Of a stretch of DNA of 41,409 bases, positions 1-8,120 are shown piece by piece. The first letter of the stretch is position 1. Every line of letters begins with the position of its first letter. The notes below the pieces were generated by a model. That model saw only the letters and a program-made list of their open reading frames with translations. It was not told the DNA's origin and ran no database searches. The position numbers and the translations under genes were made by a program. Source of the DNA: Flavobacteriales bacterium (GTDB taxonomy: Bacteria > Bacteroidota > Bacteroidia > Flavobacteriales_G > Salibacteraceae); assembly GCA_003499525.1 (NCBI GenBank), contig DNTB01000045.1, forward strand, positions 1 to 41,409, in the 5' to 3' direction.

Positions 1-119
1 ATGGCTATGGCTATGGCTACGGTTCCTCTTACGGCCACGGCTATGGCTACGGCTACGGCTATGGCTATGGATATTTTGAAGATAAGGACGAGCGTCCTTG
101 GTGGAAAAGAATTTTCTAA
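1..119 (+). CDS. wzc: C-terminal end of Wzc-type tyrosine kinase (partial)
   Basis: The frame beginning at base 3 is open from the window edge and ends at TAA 117-119. It encodes about eleven Gly-Tyr-type dipeptides, then an acidic stretch (FEDKDERP) and the end WWKRIF. A tyrosine-rich tail followed by an acidic patch and a short WWK basic/aromatic end is typical of Bacteroidota polysaccharide co-polymerases with a BY-kinase domain (Wzc), in which the tail tyrosines are autophosphorylated to control export and chain length. Only this tail is visible; the kinase and membrane domains lie outside the window. The position just upstream of an UpxY-type antiterminator and a polysaccharide operon supports the reading. 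The tail is too short for a domain call, so the identification is inferred from pattern and context. Confidence 0.7.
   Translation, partial: GYGYGYGSSYGHGYGYGYGYGYGYFEDKDERPWWKRIF
3..74 (+). repeat. Gly-Tyr codon repeat (GGC TAT/TAC)n
   Basis: The bases alternate GGC/GGT/GGA with TAT/TAC almost without break, giving a six-base tandem repeat that encodes the tyrosine-rich tail of the Wzc-like kinase. One short interruption encodes Ser-Ser-Tyr-Gly-His. Because the unit is six bases, slippage would change the number of Tyr residues without breaking the frame. Confidence 0.8.
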
Positions 120-121
120 TT

Positions 122-170
122 GAGTAACAAATATTGGTGAAAAGTAAGTAATTTTGTTACTCGTTTTTCT
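122..170 (+). terminator. Terminator-like hairpin downstream of wzc
   Basis: GAGTAACAAA at 122-131 is perfectly complementary to TTTGTTACTC at 153-162. This gives a 10-bp stem with a 21-base loop, followed by G and a short T-rich run (TTTTTCT, 164-170). It directly follows the wzc stop codon and precedes the regulator and antiterminator genes. The stem is AT-rich and the loop is long, so strength is uncertain. It could be an intrinsic terminator, or a leader structure on which the antiterminator encoded downstream acts. Confidence 0.5.
149..156 (+). promoter_or_regulatory. Possible Bacteroidota -7 box (TAnnTTTG)
   Basis: TAATTTTG matches the Bacteroidota sigma-ABfr -7 consensus TAnnTTTG and lies about 40 bases before the first gene of the operon. 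No TTTG/TTG -33 element is found at the usual spacing of about 19-21 bases: TTG at 134-136 is too close and TTG at 120-122 is too far. The match also overlaps the 3' arm of the hairpin. It is only a candidate. Confidence 0.2.
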
Positions 171-197
171 CATTTCTGGGACTTACGTGGCTGTGCC

Positions 198-764
198 ATG
201 CCCAGACACTTCTTCGTTTTGATAGAAACCCTTATTACTTCCCGAACCCGGGTTAAGCTTCTTCTCAAATTTTTTCTGAATCCGAGCAGTTATGGTTACC
301 TCCGTGGGTTAGCAACTGAATTTGGAGAAAGCTCTAATGCAATACGTATTGAGCTGAATAGATTTGAAGAAGCCGGAATGCTGATCAGCAGGCATGAAGG
401 CAACAAAAAAATGTATCGCGCAAATAGCAACCACCCCCTATTTAGCGATGTTCGAAATATCATCCTGAAATATGTGGGAGTGGATAAACTGATTAACCAC
501 GTGGTAGAAAACCTTGGTGAACTGAAAGAGGTTTATTTACTCGAAGATTTTGCGAGAGGTATTGATAAAGGAGTTGTTGACTTATTTCTAGTTGGAAAAA
601 TCAATATGGATTATATGTCTGAATTGATCAGAAAGGCAGAAAAAACTATCGGAAGAAAAGTAAGGTACTTAACTTCAGAAACCCGTGAAGAAGCTGCAGA
701 TTTTCTTCAGGACAAGGACCATTTGTTGATTTGGAACGATAAAAAACCCGTATCCCATGAGTGA
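198..764 (+). CDS. Winged-helix (ArsR-like) regulator of polysaccharide operon
   Basis: 188 residues. Residues about 10-75 form a winged helix-turn-helix (leucine-rich helix, then a stretch around YLRGLATEFGESSNAIRIE, then a wing). Residues about 105-155 (EVYLLEDFARGIDKGVVDLFLVG and following) resemble the degenerate nucleotidyltransferase-like domain of a small regulator family commonly found directly before UpxY genes in Bacteroidota polysaccharide loci. The role is probably transcriptional control of the operon; the DNA target is unknown. ATG 198 is used here. TTG 219 would give the more family-like start MIETLI, and no clear ribosome binding site decides between them. The 3' end overlaps the antiterminator by 8 bases, suggesting translational coupling. 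Confidence 0.75.
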   Translation: MPRHFFVLIETLITSRTRVKLLLKFFLNPSSYGYLRGLATEFGESSNAIRIELNRFEEAGMLISRHEGNKKMYRANSNHPLFSDVRNIILKYVGVDKLINHVVENLGELKEVYLLEDFARGIDKGVVDLFLVGKINMDYMSELIRKAEKTIGRKVRYLTSETREEAADFLQDKDHLLIWNDKKPVSHE

Positions 765-1242
765 CCAGTGGATGGCTCTTTACACTGCTCCAAGAAGCGA
801 AAAGAAAGTGGCAGCGCGTCTCTCAGATGCCGGGTATGAGGTTTATTGTCCTGTATACAAAAGTGTACGGCAATGGAGTGATCGCAAGAAAACCATCTTA
901 GTTCCGCTATTCACCTCCTATGTCTTTGTTCGTTGTGAGGCTTCCTGGATTGAAGGTTTACTGCGCATACAAGGAGTCAAAGGATTTGTCTATTGGCTCG
1001 GTAAGCCTGCAATAATTCGGGATGATGAAATTGTAAGAATTAAAGAATTCCTGGATGAATATCCTAACGCAAGAGCTCAGGCAATGACCCTAAAGGTTGG
1101 AGAAAAAGTTAGTATCGAAGATGGCCCACTTAAGGGAAATGTAGGAACAGTAAAAGAACTTCGCAAGCACAGAGCCGTGCTGATAATAGAGGGTTTGGGT
1201 TTTGAATTAGTAGCAGAACTGCATAAGAACAAAGTATTATAG
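757..1242 (+). CDS. UpxY-family NusG-like transcription antiterminator
   Basis: 161 residues. An N-terminal NGN domain (about 5-95) opens with QWMALYTAPRSEKKVA and carries LFTSYVFVRC. A KOW domain follows (about 113-158) with VGEKVSIEDGPLKGNVGTV. Specialised NusG paralogues of this kind (UpxY in Bacteroides, RfaH in enterobacteria) bind RNA polymerase and let it read through the long polysaccharide operon. ATG 757 overlaps the preceding stop. Being the second gene of an operon of about 39 kb fits this role exactly. No UpxZ-type partner (the inhibitor of non-cognate UpxY proteins in Bacteroides) is visible. Confidence 0.92.
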   Translation: MSDQWMALYTAPRSEKKVAARLSDAGYEVYCPVYKSVRQWSDRKKTILVPLFTSYVFVRCEASWIEGLLRIQGVKGFVYWLGKPAIIRDDEIVRIKEFLDEYPNARAQAMTLKVGEKVSIEDGPLKGNVGTVKELRKHRAVLIIEGLGFELVAELHKNKVL

Positions 1243-1248
1243 AACTAT

Positions 1249-2541
1249 ATGGAGAATCAAAAAATTGCCATTATCGGGCTGGGTTATGTTGGACTTCCTC
1301 TCGCAGTAGAATTGGGTAAAAAATATGTCACTACGGGGTTTGATATAGATACAGAAAGGGTCAATCAGCTGAATTCAGGGCACGACGATACCCTCGAGGT
1401 CGAAGATCATCACTTGCAATCTGTTTTAAAAAAGCATCCAGACAATTCTTCACAGGGCCTGTACCTATCTTGTCAAGAAGAGGATGTAAAAGATCATGAT
1501 ATCTACATCATTACTGTTCCAACACCGGTGGATAAATATAATCGACCAGTGCTTACACCTTTAATCAAAGCGAGTGAAAGCGTTGGTAGAGTGATGAAAA
1601 AAGGGAGTATAGTGGTCTACGAATCGACCGTGTATCCCGGTGCTACTGAAGAGGAATGTATTCCTGTTTTGGAACGCACGTCAGGCATGAAATACAATGA
1701 AGATTTTTATGCTGGATATTCTCCGGAAAGAATCAATCCCGGAGACAAAGTCCATACGGTTACCACCATAAAAAAAGTGACCTCTGGATCTACTCCTGAA
1801 GTTGCCACAAAAATTGATGAGGTTTATAAATCAGTCATAACTGCCGGAACACATTTAGCTCCATCCATTAAGGTGGCTGAGGCGGCCAAGGTTATTGAAA
1901 ATGCTCAAAGGGATATCAATATTGCTTTCGTAAATGAACTATCCAAAATTTTCAATATTATGGAAATCGATACCCATGATGTTCTGGAAGCGGCAAGCAC
2001 AAAATGGAATTTTCTCCATTTCACCCCGGGCCTTGTCGGAGGTCATTGCATAGGCGTTGACCCATATTATTTAGCTCAGAAATCAATGGAACTCGGGTAT
2101 CATCCGGAGATCATTCTTGCCGGTAGACGACTGAATGATAGTATGGGGGAATATGTTGCGGGAGAGATAGTTAAGTTAATGGTTAAAAAGAAAATTCAGG
2201 TTGTTGGAGCTCGTATTCTGATGCTGGGAATCACCTTCAAAGAGAATACTCCCGACATTAGAAATTCCAAGGCAGTAGATATTTATAGAGAGTTGGTTAA
2301 ATATCAGTTAGCCGTAGATGTTCACGATCCGTGGGCCAGCAAAGAAGAAGTTACAGAAGAGTATGGTTTTGAGCTAAAAACTGATCTGAACGAATTGGCT
2401 GAGGAGTATGACGCTGTGGTACTCGCGGTTTCTCACAAGAAGTATTTGGAGATTAATATCACGAATTTTCTCACTGAAAATTCGGTTTTATACGATGTGA
2501 AGGGGTTTTTCCCAAGAGACATTGTTGACGCAAGACTTTAA
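1249..2541 (+). CDS. tviB: UDP-N-acetylhexosamine 6-dehydrogenase (TviB/WbpA type)
   Basis: 430 residues, the usual length for the UDP-Glc/UDP-GlcNAc dehydrogenase family. The N-terminal Rossmann motif GLGYVG is at 10-15. YESTVYPGATEE (124-135), SPERINPGD (158-166) and the catalytic-cysteine motif GGHCIGVDP (Cys267) are all present. A C-terminal UDP-binding domain carries MLGITFKENTPDIRNS. The enzyme oxidises C6 of a UDP-HexNAc to a carboxylate using two NAD+. The pairing with a TviC/WbpP-like epimerase directly downstream points to UDP-GlcNAc as substrate and UDP-GalNAcA as eventual product, as in Vi antigen and Pseudomonas O6 synthesis. Exact substrate is inferred. Confidence 0.88.
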   Translation: MENQKIAIIGLGYVGLPLAVELGKKYVTTGFDIDTERVNQLNSGHDDTLEVEDHHLQSVLKKHPDNSSQGLYLSCQEEDVKDHDIYIITVPTPVDKYNRPVLTPLIKASESVGRVMKKGSIVVYESTVYPGATEEECIPVLERTSGMKYNEDFYAGYSPERINPGDKVHTVTTIKKVTSGSTPEVATKIDEVYKSVITAGTHLAPSIKVAEAAKVIENAQRDINIAFVNELSKIFNIMEIDTHDVLEAASTKWNFLHFTPGLVGGHCIGVDPYYLAQKSMELGYHPEIILAGRRLNDSMGEYVAGEIVKLMVKKKIQVVGARILMLGITFKENTPDIRNSKAVDIYRELVKYQLAVDVHDPWASKEEVTEEYGFELKTDLNELAEEYDAVVLAVSHKKYLEINITNFLTENSVLYDVKGFFPRDIVDARL

Positions 2542-2546
2542 AAAAT

Positions 2547-3518
2547 ATGTATCACTCAAATAACCTGGCGAAATACCGATTCCTCGTAACAGGTGGAGCC
2601 GGATTCATTGGGAGTAACCTCGTGAGGTACCTCCACGAACATAATGCCGGTTTTATCCGCGTTTTAGATGACTTGAGCGGGGGGCATCTTCACAATATTG
2701 AACCATTTATGGATTCAAACCGATTTGAATTTATTGAAGGAGACATAAGGGATTTGGAAACCTGCAGAAAAGCGGTGAAAGACATGGATTTTGTCTCTCA
2801 CCAGGCTGCGCTCGGATCCGTTCCCCGTTCTATAGAAACTCCCTTGCTCACCAACTCTGTGAATATCACTGGATTTCTAAATATGTTGGTTGCCTCGAAA
2901 GACGAAGGGATCAGGAGATTCGTATACGCCGCTTCATCTTCAACCTACGGCGACAGTAAAAAACTCCCCAAAGTAGAAGACCATATTGGAAAGCCTCTTT
3001 CTCCGTATGCCGTTACAAAACTTGTTAATGAACTTTATGCTGACGTTTTTTACAAGATTTACGGGCTTGAAACTATTGGCCTGCGTTATTTTAACGTATA
3101 CGGCCCGAATCAAGACCCGAATGGGGCATATGCGGCGGTTATACCGTTGTTTTTCAAAGCGGCCTTGCAAGGTGAGCCACCAACTATGAACGGCGATGGC
3201 TTGCAAACACGTGATTTTACCTATGTGGATAATGCTGTGCAGGCCAACCTTCGCTCCTTCTTTGCAGACGAAAAGGCCATCAATGAAGTCTTCAATGTTG
3301 CTGTGGGAGAGCGTATAAATCTTCTTCGCCTGTGGGATGAAATCAGTAATCTCTGTGATTGTTCTATTGAGCCGGCATTTGGACCTGCCAGACGAGGAGA
3401 TGTGAGAGATAGTCTGGCAGATGTTGCGAAAGCAGAAAGACTTATCGGATATAAAAACCTGGTGTATTTAGATGAAGGGTTAAAGAAGGCCCATGAGTAT
3501 TACACCACCATATTCTAA
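2547..3518 (+). CDS. tviC: UDP-GlcNAc(A) C4-epimerase (TviC/WbpP type)
   Basis: 323-residue extended SDR. NAD-binding motif GGAGFIG is at 16-22, the catalytic Ser-Ser-Ser-Thr run at 130-133, and YxxxK at Tyr154/Lys158. The N-terminal extension before the Rossmann fold and the motif HQAALGSVPRSIE (85-97) are typical of the WbpP/TviC group, which interconverts UDP-GlcNAc/GalNAc and their uronic acids. It starts six bases after the dehydrogenase stop. The pair would supply UDP-GalNAcA. A general Gal/GlcNAc 4-epimerase role cannot be excluded. Confidence 0.85.
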   Translation: MYHSNNLAKYRFLVTGGAGFIGSNLVRYLHEHNAGFIRVLDDLSGGHLHNIEPFMDSNRFEFIEGDIRDLETCRKAVKDMDFVSHQAALGSVPRSIETPLLTNSVNITGFLNMLVASKDEGIRRFVYAASSSTYGDSKKLPKVEDHIGKPLSPYAVTKLVNELYADVFYKIYGLETIGLRYFNVYGPNQDPNGAYAAVIPLFFKAALQGEPPTMNGDGLQTRDFTYVDNAVQANLRSFFADEKAINEVFNVAVGERINLLRLWDEISNLCDCSIEPAFGPARRGDVRDSLADVAKAERLIGYKNLVYLDEGLKKAHEYYTTIF

Positions 3519-3520
3519 GA

Positions 3521-4573
3521 ATGTTGAATAACCCTACAAAAAAAGTACTGGTCACTGGAGCTGCAGGTTTTATAGGATTTCATGTCACCCGCAGATTGCT
3601 TGAAGAGGGATATGAAGTTGTCGGAATAGACAGTATCAATGACTATTACCCCGTTCAGCTCAAGTATGACAGGTTGACTCAACTCGGTATTAGCCGAGAA
3701 TCTGAAAATTGGAATAATATTCTGAACAGTTCGAGTTCTTCTTTCAGTTTTGTCAGAGCTAAGCTGGAAGATACGGAGTACATAAATCAGCTCTTTGAAG
3801 AAAAGCACTTCGATCTCGTTGTACATCTGGCAGCTCAGGCAGGAGTGCGCTACAGTCTGGAGCATCCAAGGAAATATATAGATGCCAATATCATAGGTTT
3901 TTACAATATTCTCGAGGCATGCAGAAAGCATCCGGTTGAACACCTTTTGTATGCTTCGAGCTCCAGTATTTATGGTGATCGGGACGACCCTCCATTCAGG
4001 GAAAGCGACCGCACAGATAGTCCCGTATCGCTATATGCTGCTACGAAAAAGAGTGGCGAATTGATGGCGCATACTTACAGCCATTTGTATGGAATAAAAA
4101 CCACAGCGCTGCGGTTTTTCACCGTATATGGCCCTTGGGGAAGGCCCGACATGGCCATTTCACTTTTTACGGAGAACATAAATAATGGGAAGCCGATCAA
4201 AGTATTTAATAATGGTGAACTTTCTCGAGATTTCACTTACATTGATGATATTGTTGAAGGCGTGTTCAGAATTATGAAGCACCCTCATGGCGATCTTACA
4301 CCTCCTTTTCGGGTTTTTAATATTGGAAGGAATGAGCCGGTGCCATTGATGGATTTTATCGAGGCTATTGAAAAGGCACTCGGAAAAAAGGCCCAATTAA
4401 ACCTCATGCCAATGCAGCCAGGAGATGTGCATACGACCTGGGCCGATGTGAATCTTCTCAAGAAAAATGTGGATTACCAACCCAGAATTGGAGTAATAGA
4501 GGGTGTCAGTAGCTTTGTTTCTTGGTGGAAGAACTACCATTTAAATTCAGATAGCATTGCAAATCAGGGATAG
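3521..4573 (+). CDS. UDP-glucuronate 4-epimerase-like SDR (CapI type)
   Basis: 350-residue extended SDR. NAD motif GAAGFIG is at 13-19, the active-site Ser run at 146-149, and YAATK at Tyr172/Lys176. GIDSINDYYPVQLKYDRL (35-52) is the hallmark of the CapI/UDP-glucuronate 4-epimerase group, and HLAAQAGVRYSLEHP (102-116) also fits. It converts UDP-GlcA to UDP-GalA, or acts on a related uronic acid. It starts 2 bases after the previous gene. No UDP-glucose dehydrogenase is in the window, so the substrate could come from a gene elsewhere or be the TviB product. Confidence 0.82.
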   Translation: MLNNPTKKVLVTGAAGFIGFHVTRRLLEEGYEVVGIDSINDYYPVQLKYDRLTQLGISRESENWNNILNSSSSSFSFVRAKLEDTEYINQLFEEKHFDLVVHLAAQAGVRYSLEHPRKYIDANIIGFYNILEACRKHPVEHLLYASSSSIYGDRDDPPFRESDRTDSPVSLYAATKKSGELMAHTYSHLYGIKTTALRFFTVYGPWGRPDMAISLFTENINNGKPIKVFNNGELSRDFTYIDDIVEGVFRIMKHPHGDLTPPFRVFNIGRNEPVPLMDFIEAIEKALGKKAQLNLMPMQPGDVHTTWADVNLLKKNVDYQPRIGVIEGVSSFVSWWKNYHLNSDSIANQG

Positions 4574-6362
4574 CTTTAAATCCTGGGTTAAAACCCGGTT
4601 TAGTTATTTCCATTTCTTTTACAGTTACCTGCGCTATCGCATGTGGGTCGCTTTGAGCTTGAGCATTGTGGTAGGTGTACTAGATGGATTTGGACTTGCT
4701 ATGTTTATCCCACTATTACAATTGGTGAGTGGTAATGAAGAGATAGATCCTGATTCATTGGGTGGTCTTTCGTTTTTACTTGAAGGAATGACAACGGTTG
4801 GATTACCATTGAGTTTAGCCAGTGTCTTATTAATAATCCTTGTATTCTTCTCCTTTAAAGGAATTCTAGGGTTCTGGCGTACATACTATTTGGTTTTAAT
4901 CAAGCTATATTTCACTCGTGTTGTTAGGTTTAAAAACATTGACGGCCTTGCCAGATTCAGTTATGTGAGCTTTGTTCAATCTAATGCCGGGGCAATTCAG
5001 AATACTATGAGTGCTGAAATGGGGCGTTTGTCAAATGCGTTTGGCAGTTATTCGGCCACATTACAATCGGCGGTTATGGTCCTGGTCTATGTTTCACTGG
5101 CGCTGATTACTAATCCACGGTTCACTATTCTAGTAGTGATTGGAGCTATTTTATCCAATTTGTTATACCGACAGGTTTATGTTATAACCAAAAAGAACTC
5201 GCTGGCTATCAGCAAGGGGGGGCATCTTTTTCATGGGCTTATGATTCAAATGGTATCCTTCTTTAAATACTTTAAATCAACTGGGTACGCCAAGATTTAC
5301 AGTAAAAAGTTGAAATCGGCTGTTCTTACTATAGAGAAATCTTATCGCACCATTGGATATTACGATGCATTGCTGAAGGCAACGCGCGAACCCATGATTA
5401 TTGCGGTAGTTGCAGCGGTTATTCTCATTCAGGTTACTTTTCTTTCCGCGGAGCTCAATGGTATTATATTAAGCCTGCTCTTTTTCTATAGGTCTTTGAG
5501 TTATATCATGGCACTTCAAAACAGTTGGAATGCTTTCCTCAATACATCCGGAGCCATTGAGAATATGAAAGAGTTCTTGCATGAGCTTAAATCAGGACAA
5601 GAATACTGGGGAGATATAGTTGTGGAGCACCTTGATCAATCTATCGAGCTTAAAAACATTTCGTTTGCATATGGGTCGAAAGCTGTATTGCAAAATATTT
5701 CTTTGACAATCCCAAAAAACAAAACATTGGCATTTGTTGGAGAAAGTGGAAGTGGAAAAACAACCCTTATGAGCATCATTACCGGTTTATTGCAACCAGC
5801 AACCGGTTCAATAAGCATAGATGGAGTAGATTACAAAGAGATAAAACTAGATGCCCTTCAACGTAAAATTGGTTACATAACACAAGAGCCTATTATATAC
5901 ACCGATACCATATTCAATAACATATCCCAATGGGCCGAAAAGACACCAGATAGTTTAGAGAGATTTTGGTATGCTGCCGAACAAGCTTCGGTGGCGGACT
6001 TTATAGCATCACTTGAGCACAAGGAGGAGAGCGAACTTGGAAATAACGGAATTCAAATAAGTGGAGGTCAAAAACAGCGCATAGCTATTGCCAGAGAATT
6101 ATTTAAAGACATTGATATTTTGCTTATGGATGAAGCGACAAGCGCATTAGATTCAAAAACCGAAAAGGAAATCCAGGAGAATATTGAAAGACTTCAGGGT
6201 CAATATACCATTCTAGTTATTGCGCATAGAATAAGTACCGTCCAAAAAGCTGACGAAATTATCCTGCTGAGCGACGGCACATTAAAGGCAAGAGGACCCT
6301 TTGATGAGCTAATAGAAAACTCAGAACAGTTTAGAAGTATGGCCAAGCTACAAGTATTATGA
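4557..6362 (+). CDS. ABC transporter, fused permease-ATPase (glycolipid flippase type)
   Basis: 601 residues. The N-terminal membrane domain (about 1-340) has roughly six hydrophobic segments. The ATPase domain (about 360-600) has Walker A GESGSGKT (395-402), Q-loop ITQEP (441-445), signature ISGGQ (501-505), Walker B ILLMDE (521-526) and the H-loop His557. Architecture matches MsbA/PglK half-transporters that act as homodimers. In this context it probably flips or exports the undecaprenyl-linked repeat, since no Wzx-type flippase is visible in the window. The start is TTG 4557, inside the end of the preceding gene (17-base overlap); the next ATG would remove the first amphipathic segment. 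Lipid A-type export is the alternative. Confidence 0.88.
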   Translation: MQIRDSFKSWVKTRFSYFHFFYSYLRYRMWVALSLSIVVGVLDGFGLAMFIPLLQLVSGNEEIDPDSLGGLSFLLEGMTTVGLPLSLASVLLIILVFFSFKGILGFWRTYYLVLIKLYFTRVVRFKNIDGLARFSYVSFVQSNAGAIQNTMSAEMGRLSNAFGSYSATLQSAVMVLVYVSLALITNPRFTILVVIGAILSNLLYRQVYVITKKNSLAISKGGHLFHGLMIQMVSFFKYFKSTGYAKIYSKKLKSAVLTIEKSYRTIGYYDALLKATREPMIIAVVAAVILIQVTFLSAELNGIILSLLFFYRSLSYIMALQNSWNAFLNTSGAIENMKEFLHELKSGQEYWGDIVVEHLDQSIELKNISFAYGSKAVLQNISLTIPKNKTLAFVGESGSGKTTLMSIITGLLQPATGSISIDGVDYKEIKLDALQRKIGYITQEPIIYTDTIFNNISQWAEKTPDSLERFWYAAEQASVADFIASLEHKEESELGNNGIQISGGQKQRIAIARELFKDIDILLMDEATSALDSKTEKEIQENIERLQGQYTILVIAHRISTVQKADEIILLSDGTLKARGPFDELIENSEQFRSMAKLQVL

Positions 6363-7039
6363 TAAGAAAAAAGTTTAGCCGCTTATATCATTTTATCAAA
6401 CAAGCTGCTTGGGAAAAACTACATAAACATGATACTCGGATATTCTGTATTGGATTGAATAAAACGGGCACGACTTCGCTGGAACGAGCATTAATTGACC
6501 TTGGCTATGAAATGGGTAATCAGAAAAAGGCTGAGTTGCTTACCAGAGATTATCTAAAGGGAGATTTCGATAAGATTATTTCGTTTTGTTCATCGGCAAT
6601 AGCATTTCAGGACTCCCCATTTAGTTACCCTAAAACATGGAGGTATTTGGTTAAATCTTATCCTAATGCCCGCTACATATATACCTATAGGGAACCAGAA
6701 GATTGGTACAATTCAATTACCCGTTTTCATTCTAAAAAATTCTCAAAAAACAAAGAGATTCCTACACGAGAAGAATTACAGAAAGCTAAATATCGATATC
6801 CAGGTATGATGTGGGATTTCTACAAGGCGAATTTTCCCACAGATGAACCTGAGCTATATAAGAAGGAAACAATAGTTCGGCTTTACAAAGAAAGACGAAC
6901 AGAGGTCGAGGAGTACTTTGAAGGAAAAGAAAACCTGTTAATACTCGACGTCTCGCACCAGGATAGTTATAAACGACTGTGTACTTTTCTGGGTAAAGAA
7001 CCCATTTACGACACTTTTCCACATTTGAATAAAACATGA
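6359..7039 (+). CDS. Sulfotransferase family protein
   Basis: 226 residues. The PAPS 5'-phosphosulfate loop is visible as GLNKTGTTSLERAL (32-45), preceded by the beta strand TRIFCI. The 3'-phosphate motif is ARYIYTYREPEDWYNSI (104-120) with Arg111 and Ser119. The C-terminal VSHQDSYKRLCTFLG fits the small bacterial sulfotransferase group. It would transfer sulfate from PAPS to a hydroxyl of the polysaccharide or its lipid-linked precursor. ATG overlaps the ABC transporter stop by four bases. This is the only one of the three sulfotransferase genes in the window whose reading frame is intact. Confidence 0.85.
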   Translation: MIRKKFSRLYHFIKQAAWEKLHKHDTRIFCIGLNKTGTTSLERALIDLGYEMGNQKKAELLTRDYLKGDFDKIISFCSSAIAFQDSPFSYPKTWRYLVKSYPNARYIYTYREPEDWYNSITRFHSKKFSKNKEIPTREELQKAKYRYPGMMWDFYKANFPTDEPELYKKETIVRLYKERRTEVEEYFEGKENLLILDVSHQDSYKRLCTFLGKEPIYDTFPHLNKT

Positions 7040-8106
7040 TACAGGTTACAAAGCCATTTCTACCCCCTAAGGAAGAGTACCTAGAACTAGTTCACCAGAT
7101 ATGGGAGCGCAACTGGCTTACAAATGATGGCCCCGTTCTTCGACAACTACAAGAGGAGTTGAAGGATTATTTAGGAGTTGCTAACCTATGGGTTGTAGCA
7201 AACGGGACTTTGGCGATTCAAATTGCTCTTAAATCACTTGATATTCATGGAAAAGTTCTAACCACTCCTTTCAGCTATGTGGCTACAACATCAAGTTTGG
7301 TATGGGAGGGAATAGAACCTGTATTTGTAGATATAGATACAAACACATTCAACATTGATCCATCAAAAATTGAAGATAAGATAGATGAAGAGACGACGGC
7401 GATCCTGGCCACACACTGCTTCGGAAATCCATGTGAAATTGACCAAATCGAGAGAATTGCGAAGCGACATAACCTGAAGGTCATCTATGATGCAGCACAT
7501 TGTTTTGGAACGAAATACAAGGGTGAGTCAGTCTTTAACTTTGGCGATATAAGTACCGTCAGCTTCCATGCAACAAAGCTCTTTCATACTGTTGAGGGTG
7601 GGGCAATAATAAGTAAGAATGAGACTATTTCAAAAAGAGCATTCTATCATCGAAATTTTGGTCATGACGGCCCGGAAAAGTTCAGAGGAGTTGGCATAAA
7701 TGGAAAAAACTCGGAGCTACATTCGGCAATGGGTTTAGTTAACCTAAAACATATTGATGCAGTTTTAGATAGAAGAGAGAAGATGGTTTCCCGCTATATG
7801 AATTCACTGCAAAAATCTGGATTGAAGTTTCAGAAAATTACCGAAAATGCACAACCCAACTTTGCATACTTTCCTGTATTATTCGAGAATGAAAAGACTA
7901 CACTACAGGTAAAGGCTGCGCTTGAAGAATGTGGAATATACCCAAGAAGATATTTCTACCCTAGTCTAAGTAATCTTAATTACACGAAGGGAGATACACC
8001 GGTATCTGATCGAATATCAAGCCAGATATTGTGCCTACCCATTTACCATGACCTTTCGGAGAACGAAATTGATCTAGTTGTCAGCATCATTCTCAAAACA
8101 ATTTAG
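7036..8106 (+). CDS. vioA: PLP-dependent sugar 4-aminotransferase (VioA-like, DegT family)
   Basis: 356 residues of the DegT/DnrJ/EryC1/StrS fold. The PLP-binding lysine is Lys181 in SFHATKLFHTVEGGA. The cofactor Asp is in YDAAHCFGTKYKG (from 151) and the glycine-rich NGTLAIQIAL is at 56-65. It starts four bases before the sulfotransferase stop. The adjacent N-formyltransferase and the overall sequence character suggest dTDP-4-amino-4,6-dideoxy-D-glucose (Qui4N) synthesis, as for VioA of E. coli O7. The dTDP-glucose synthase and 4,6-dehydratase needed to make its substrate are not in this window and would have to be elsewhere. Confidence 0.85.
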   Translation: MIQVTKPFLPPKEEYLELVHQIWERNWLTNDGPVLRQLQEELKDYLGVANLWVVANGTLAIQIALKSLDIHGKVLTTPFSYVATTSSLVWEGIEPVFVDIDTNTFNIDPSKIEDKIDEETTAILATHCFGNPCEIDQIERIAKRHNLKVIYDAAHCFGTKYKGESVFNFGDISTVSFHATKLFHTVEGGAIISKNETISKRAFYHRNFGHDGPEKFRGVGINGKNSELHSAMGLVNLKHIDAVLDRREKMVSRYMNSLQKSGLKFQKITENAQPNFAYFPVLFENEKTTLQVKAALEECGIYPRRYFYPSLSNLNYTKGDTPVSDRISSQILCLPIYHDLSENEIDLVVSIILKTI

Positions 8107-8120
8107 CTTCAATACTTAAG

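Noticed and set aside
3..74. Tandem repeat as a CRISPR or phase-variable non-coding repeat
   Set aside because: The unit is six bases, continuous, and codes for Gly-Tyr in frame; there are no spacers.
120..200. JUMPstart/ops element (GGCGGTAG) for RfaH-type recruitment
   Set aside because: No such sequence was found in the leader; UpxY proteins do not need this element as far as is known.
3515..3943. 142-codon open frame on the minus strand inside the CapI-like epimerase gene
   Set aside because: It lies entirely opposite a gene with clear SDR motifs and has no recognisable protein features; it is a shadow frame.
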